Below, one piece after another: positions 5,450-6,547 of a stretch of 6,547 nt of DNA. Where the stretch lies: positions 1-6,547 of the forward strand of contig CAIJTL010001102.1 in assembly GCA_903823545.1 (NCBI GenBank), given 5' to 3'. The first letter of the stretch is position 1; each line of letters starts with the position of its first letter. The notes beneath the pieces were generated by a model. It was not told where the DNA came from, searched no databases, and saw nothing but the letters and a program-made list of their open reading frames with translations. The stretch comes from an uncultured Planctomycetaceae bacterium. Lineage in GTDB: Bacteria; Planctomycetota; Planctomycetia; Planctomycetales; Planctomycetaceae. The translations under genes were made by a program, and so were the position numbers.

Positions 5450-6547
5450 TCACGGATATCGGCCATCTGGAGATGCGGCGTCCAAAATCACGGTCGGTAG
5501 ATTGAGTTCTTCTCGAGCAAACATGGCGAATTGCGGGTCGCGGTAGACTTGTTTCCAACCGGGCACCTCAGCGAGTTTCTTCGCCACATTCATCGTCACA
5601 GGGACCAGGACGATGTCCGTTGGGTACTTGGTGAGTATCGCCTGCCAACCTTCGCGAGCCTCAAAAAACAAGTAGTCCTCCTCTAGTCGCCAAGCGGGGT
5701 ATGCTACCTCGTAACGGCTATCGAACGAGATCTGCACCTCAGGGCCGAGCTTCCACATCACGTACGAACCCCAGTCATAGGGCACGAAGACGTTGCCTCG
5801 AAACTGTTGCTCTGCGAGATAGTTCACCGCACCCACTGGATAAATCAGGTGCTCTGCATCTGGTGTTGCACGGTGGCTTTGTACACGCACTCGCCACGGC
5901 TCGTGGGGCCAAGCCTTTCCCAGTAACAACAACGTTCCGATCACAGAGACTCCGCAGAACACGCATTGGTATTTCCACCACCAGCGTCGCAGGTCTTTTC
6001 CTAGCTCAATGTGGCTCAGCAATCCTGGTAGGTAACTCGCATAGACGATTGCATAAAATGCCAAAAAACGATTGCTCTTTACTCCAGCAACCCCAGTGGC
6101 GACTAAAAGCAACAGTCCTGGCAGTTGACGCCAGCGACCGTCTCGGAGAACAAGCCACAACAATCCAATGGATACTCCGAATGCGAGTAGATGATGCAAT
6201 TCGCCTTCAGCCCAGAGCGGAGCCCATTCGCCAATGCGAGGTCGCGGCATTGCAATCGCTCTCGCAAGGTAGGAGTGATAGTGCCAGCCCCAAGGATTCA
6301 CTGCCGCGAGCGGGATCAGCGACAACCCCATCAGCAGCAAGTGACGATGAGGTTGCCGTCGAACCAACTGTTCCAGCCAATGTGCCCCGAGTAATCCCGC
6401 TCCGACCAAGCATCCGCCATGCAGGTTCACCCAGAACGGAAACAAGACAACCAAACCAATCATCCACCGCCGGTCGCCTGCTCGATCACGATCGAAGCCC
6501 CATAGAAGCAGAGCGGTGAGCAAATACGAGTACATTTGGGCTCGCAC
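5450..6547 (-). CDS. Polytopic membrane protein B, paralogue of A, N-terminus outside the window
   Basis: 365 C-terminal residues are visible, and the frame runs off the right edge. The first visible codon (GTG, VRAQMYSYLL) aligns with residue 131 of protein A (IRAQMYSYLL), so it is internal and about 130 N-terminal residues are missing. By eye the two proteins are about 70% identical over the shared part, with identical stretches such as WVNLHGGCLVGA, NPWGWHYH, LVLRDGRWRQ, AGVKSNRFLAFYAIV, EPWRVRV and VQISFDSRYEVAYP. Membrane segments alternate with short loops up to about visible residue 215, then comes the soluble tail ending in DGRYP. Function is unknown; the family resemblance is to GT-C-like multi-spanning proteins, whose catalytic first loop would lie in the missing part. 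It is the first gene seen of the leftward series B, A, PTPS. Confidence 0.85.
   Translation of the reverse strand: MRAQMYSYLLTALLLWGFDRDRAGDRRWMIGLVVLFPFWVNLHGGCLVGAGLLGAHWLEQLVRRQPHRHLLLMGLSLIPLAAVNPWGWHYHSYLARAIAMPRPRIGEWAPLWAEGELHHLLAFGVSIGLLWLVLRDGRWRQLPGLLLLVATGVAGVKSNRFLAFYAIVYASYLPGLLSHIELGKDLRRWWWKYQCVFCGVSVIGTLLLLGKAWPHEPWRVRVQSHRATPDAEHLIYPVGAVNYLAEQQFRGNVFVPYDWGSYVMWKLGPEVQISFDSRYEVAYPAWRLEEDYLFFEAREGWQAILTKYPTDIVLVPVTMNVAKKLAEVPGWKQVYRDPQFAMFAREELNLPTVILDAASPDGRYP

Noticed and set aside
5701..6519. A 272-codon plus-strand open frame
   Set aside because: It is antisense to membrane protein B, is rich in Arg, Ser and Pro as expected for a shadow frame, and shows no motif.

Overview
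The window looks like chromosomal DNA of a planctomycete, probably Planctomycetia (Pirellulales/Planctomycetales-like). This rests on the combination of a formylmethanofuran dehydrogenase subunit C homologue (bacterial tetrahydromethanopterin C1 pathway), a small lysine-rich secreted protein with one CxxCH, a short conserved-looking protein directly ahead of a Xer recombinase, and large polytopic membrane proteins of unknown function. That assignment is inference; no rRNA or other phylogenetic marker is present. GC content is moderate and I see no phage, IS, CRISPR, tRNA or rRNA.

Layout. (1) 9-347 (+): small exported c-type-cytochrome-like protein, closed by a textbook rho-independent terminator (375-405). 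(2) 418-891 (+): SixA-type phosphohistidine phosphatase, starting almost on top of that terminator. (3) 899-1717 (-): FhcC/FwdC-like subunit, convergent with sixA and only 7 nt from it. (4) 1718-2071: about 350 bp non-coding divergent region with several dyads, including a CRP-like TGTGA-N6-TCACG site and a TTGACA box oriented towards fhcC. (5) 2072-2305 and 2321-3238 (+): a 77-residue protein with a strong ribosome binding site, then a tyrosine recombinase of the XerC/XerD type with all six catalytic residues. (6) 3232-3264: a long hairpin between the convergent xer gene and the next gene. (7) A minus-strand block read right to left: 6547-5450 (membrane protein B, start outside the window), 5356-3875 (membrane protein A, its tandem paralogue), 3766-3266 (6-pyruvoyl-tetrahydropterin synthase/QueD-like enzyme with a CExxHGH motif).

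How the genes may work together. FhcC points to one-carbon oxidation or reduction with formylmethanofuran/H4MPT cofactors. The PTPS-like enzyme makes or modifies pterins or deazapurines, and its motif would allow a folate or methanopterin precursor role, so the two could be metabolically linked, but nothing in the layout proves this. The Xer gene is probably the housekeeping chromosome dimer-resolution recombinase. The twin membrane proteins resemble GT-C-type polytopic proteins and may act at the cell envelope. I found no convincing new multi-gene system. The most useful leads are the dual-motif PTPS, the tandem membrane paralogues, the candidate regulatory dyads upstream of fhcC, and the heme-motif protein without a visible distal ligand.
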